Positions 63,517-64,000 of a stretch of 64,000 nucleotides of DNA are shown here, piece by piece; positions within the stretch are counted from its first letter, which is position 1, and each line of letters starts with the position of its first letter. Where the stretch lies: contig NZ_JAJJMM010000001.1 in the NCBI RefSeq assembly GCF_020905295.1, positions 6,324,001 to 6,388,000 of the forward strand, read 5' to 3'. The notes beneath the pieces were generated by a model. The model made no database searches. It saw nothing but the letters and a program-made list of their open reading frames with translations, and was not told where the DNA came from. This DNA is from Flavobacterium piscisymbiosum. Its GTDB lineage: Bacteria > Bacteroidota > Bacteroidia > Flavobacteriales > Flavobacteriaceae. A program made the translations under genes and the position numbers.

Positions 63517-64000
63517 ATGCCAACCGACTGTATCAGCTATCAAACTTCAGGATATTTTTCTAAATTGATGCAAGATTATTTAGATCAAAAATCAGAATTA
63601 AAACCGCTGTACAACAATTTTCCTACTTTAGAAAACTTCGAAAAACAAATTGCCGAAAAAGCCGCAAACTTTGATAACAACAACCGAATCCCATTGGTTG
63701 AAACTTTAAAAAAGCAATACCACCACATCGAAATTTCTGATTCGACAAAACAAAACATCGAACTTTTAGGGCTTCAAAACACATATACCATTACCACTGG
63801 ACATCAGTTAAATTTATTTAGCGGTCCCTTGTATTTCTTATATAAAATCATTTCGACGATTAACCTTACCAAGGAATTAAAGCTAAAATATCCATCGAAT
63901 AATTTTGTTCCTGTCTATTGGATGGCGACCGAAGATCATGATTTTGAAGAGATCAACTATTTTAATTTTAAAGGAAAAAAATTCCGATGGAACAAAGAAA
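63517..64000 (+). CDS. bshC: Bacillithiol biosynthesis enzyme BshC, 5' part
   Basis: The first 161 codons, cut by the window edge. Starts at ATG 63517 (MPTDCISYQTSGYFSK). The segment TITTGHQLNLFSGPLYFLYKIISTINL and the following VPVYWMATEDHDFEEINYF are hallmarks of BshC, the putative cysteine-adding enzyme that finishes bacillithiol synthesis. The rest of the protein lies outside the window. Confidence 0.95.
   Translation, partial: MPTDCISYQTSGYFSKLMQDYLDQKSELKPLYNNFPTLENFEKQIAEKAANFDNNNRIPLVETLKKQYHHIEISDSTKQNIELLGLQNTYTITTGHQLNLFSGPLYFLYKIISTINLTKELKLKYPSNNFVPVYWMATEDHDFEEINYFNFKGKKFRWNKE

Overview
The window looks like a chromosomal segment of a Flavobacterium species (Bacteroidetes, F. 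johnsoniae-like). The DNA is AT-rich. It encodes type IX secretion (T9SS) cargo of both C-terminal types, a SusC/SusD pair, a bacillithiol enzyme (BshC), the short ProS form and many lipoproteins. Several genes are preceded by the Bacteroidetes -7 promoter element TAnnTTTG. No phage genes, transposase, integrase, rRNA or CRISPR array was seen.

Left part (1-17.3 kb), mostly housekeeping: two adjacent T9SS type B proteins (the first only as its 3' end), typA/bipA, a PAS sensor kinase with a receiver protein, rpsT, three tRNA-Glu(UUC) genes, proS, a Gly/Tyr-rich lipoprotein, an OmpP1/FadL porin, rimO, a small Gly-rich exported protein, a peptidoglycan amidase, a 257-bp tandem intergenic repeat and a Bbp2-type porin.

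Middle part (18-45 kb), one large polysaccharide utilisation region for beta-mannan, most likely acetylated galactoglucomannan. On the minus strand run susC, susD, two surface glycan-binding lipoproteins, a T9SS cargo protein, a GH27 alpha-galactosidase and a GH5 endo-glucanase-like enzyme. A divergently placed AraC regulator sits upstream of susC. On the plus strand run GH26, a GPH-type sugar symporter, a GH130 mannosylglucose phosphorylase, an AGE-family (cellobiose 2-)epimerase, a second GH26 and a GH5_7-like mannanase. Beyond these lie an aldo/keto reductase, a DUF433 remnant, a GH3 beta-glucosidase and two overlapping acetyl-esterase genes. Together they describe a route: surface cleavage, deacetylation, SusCD import, periplasmic trimming to mannobiose, uptake, epimerisation to mannosyl-glucose and phosphorolysis to mannose 1-phosphate and glucose.

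Right part (45-64 kb): cell-wall enzymes (NlpC/P60, L,D-transpeptidase), a DUF1573 protein, an HK/RR pair, an MBL-fold hydrolase, a B12-binding radical SAM protein, a giant T9SS type B SBBP-repeat protein, an ArsR-SdpI-hydrolase operon, an MHS-type MFS transporter and the start of bshC.

The most unusual object is a two-gene cassette at 53.4-55.2 kb: an ABC/OLD-like ATPase plus a 166-aa partner, with its own promoter. It is inserted exactly at the 5' end of the radical SAM gene and flanked by 138-bp direct repeats (7 mismatches) made of that gene's first 41 codons and leader. It leaves an intact target gene downstream and a 5' stump upstream, with no recombinase in sight. It is a good candidate for a small defence-type island. 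Intergenic regions also carry many large palindromic and tandem repeats of several families.
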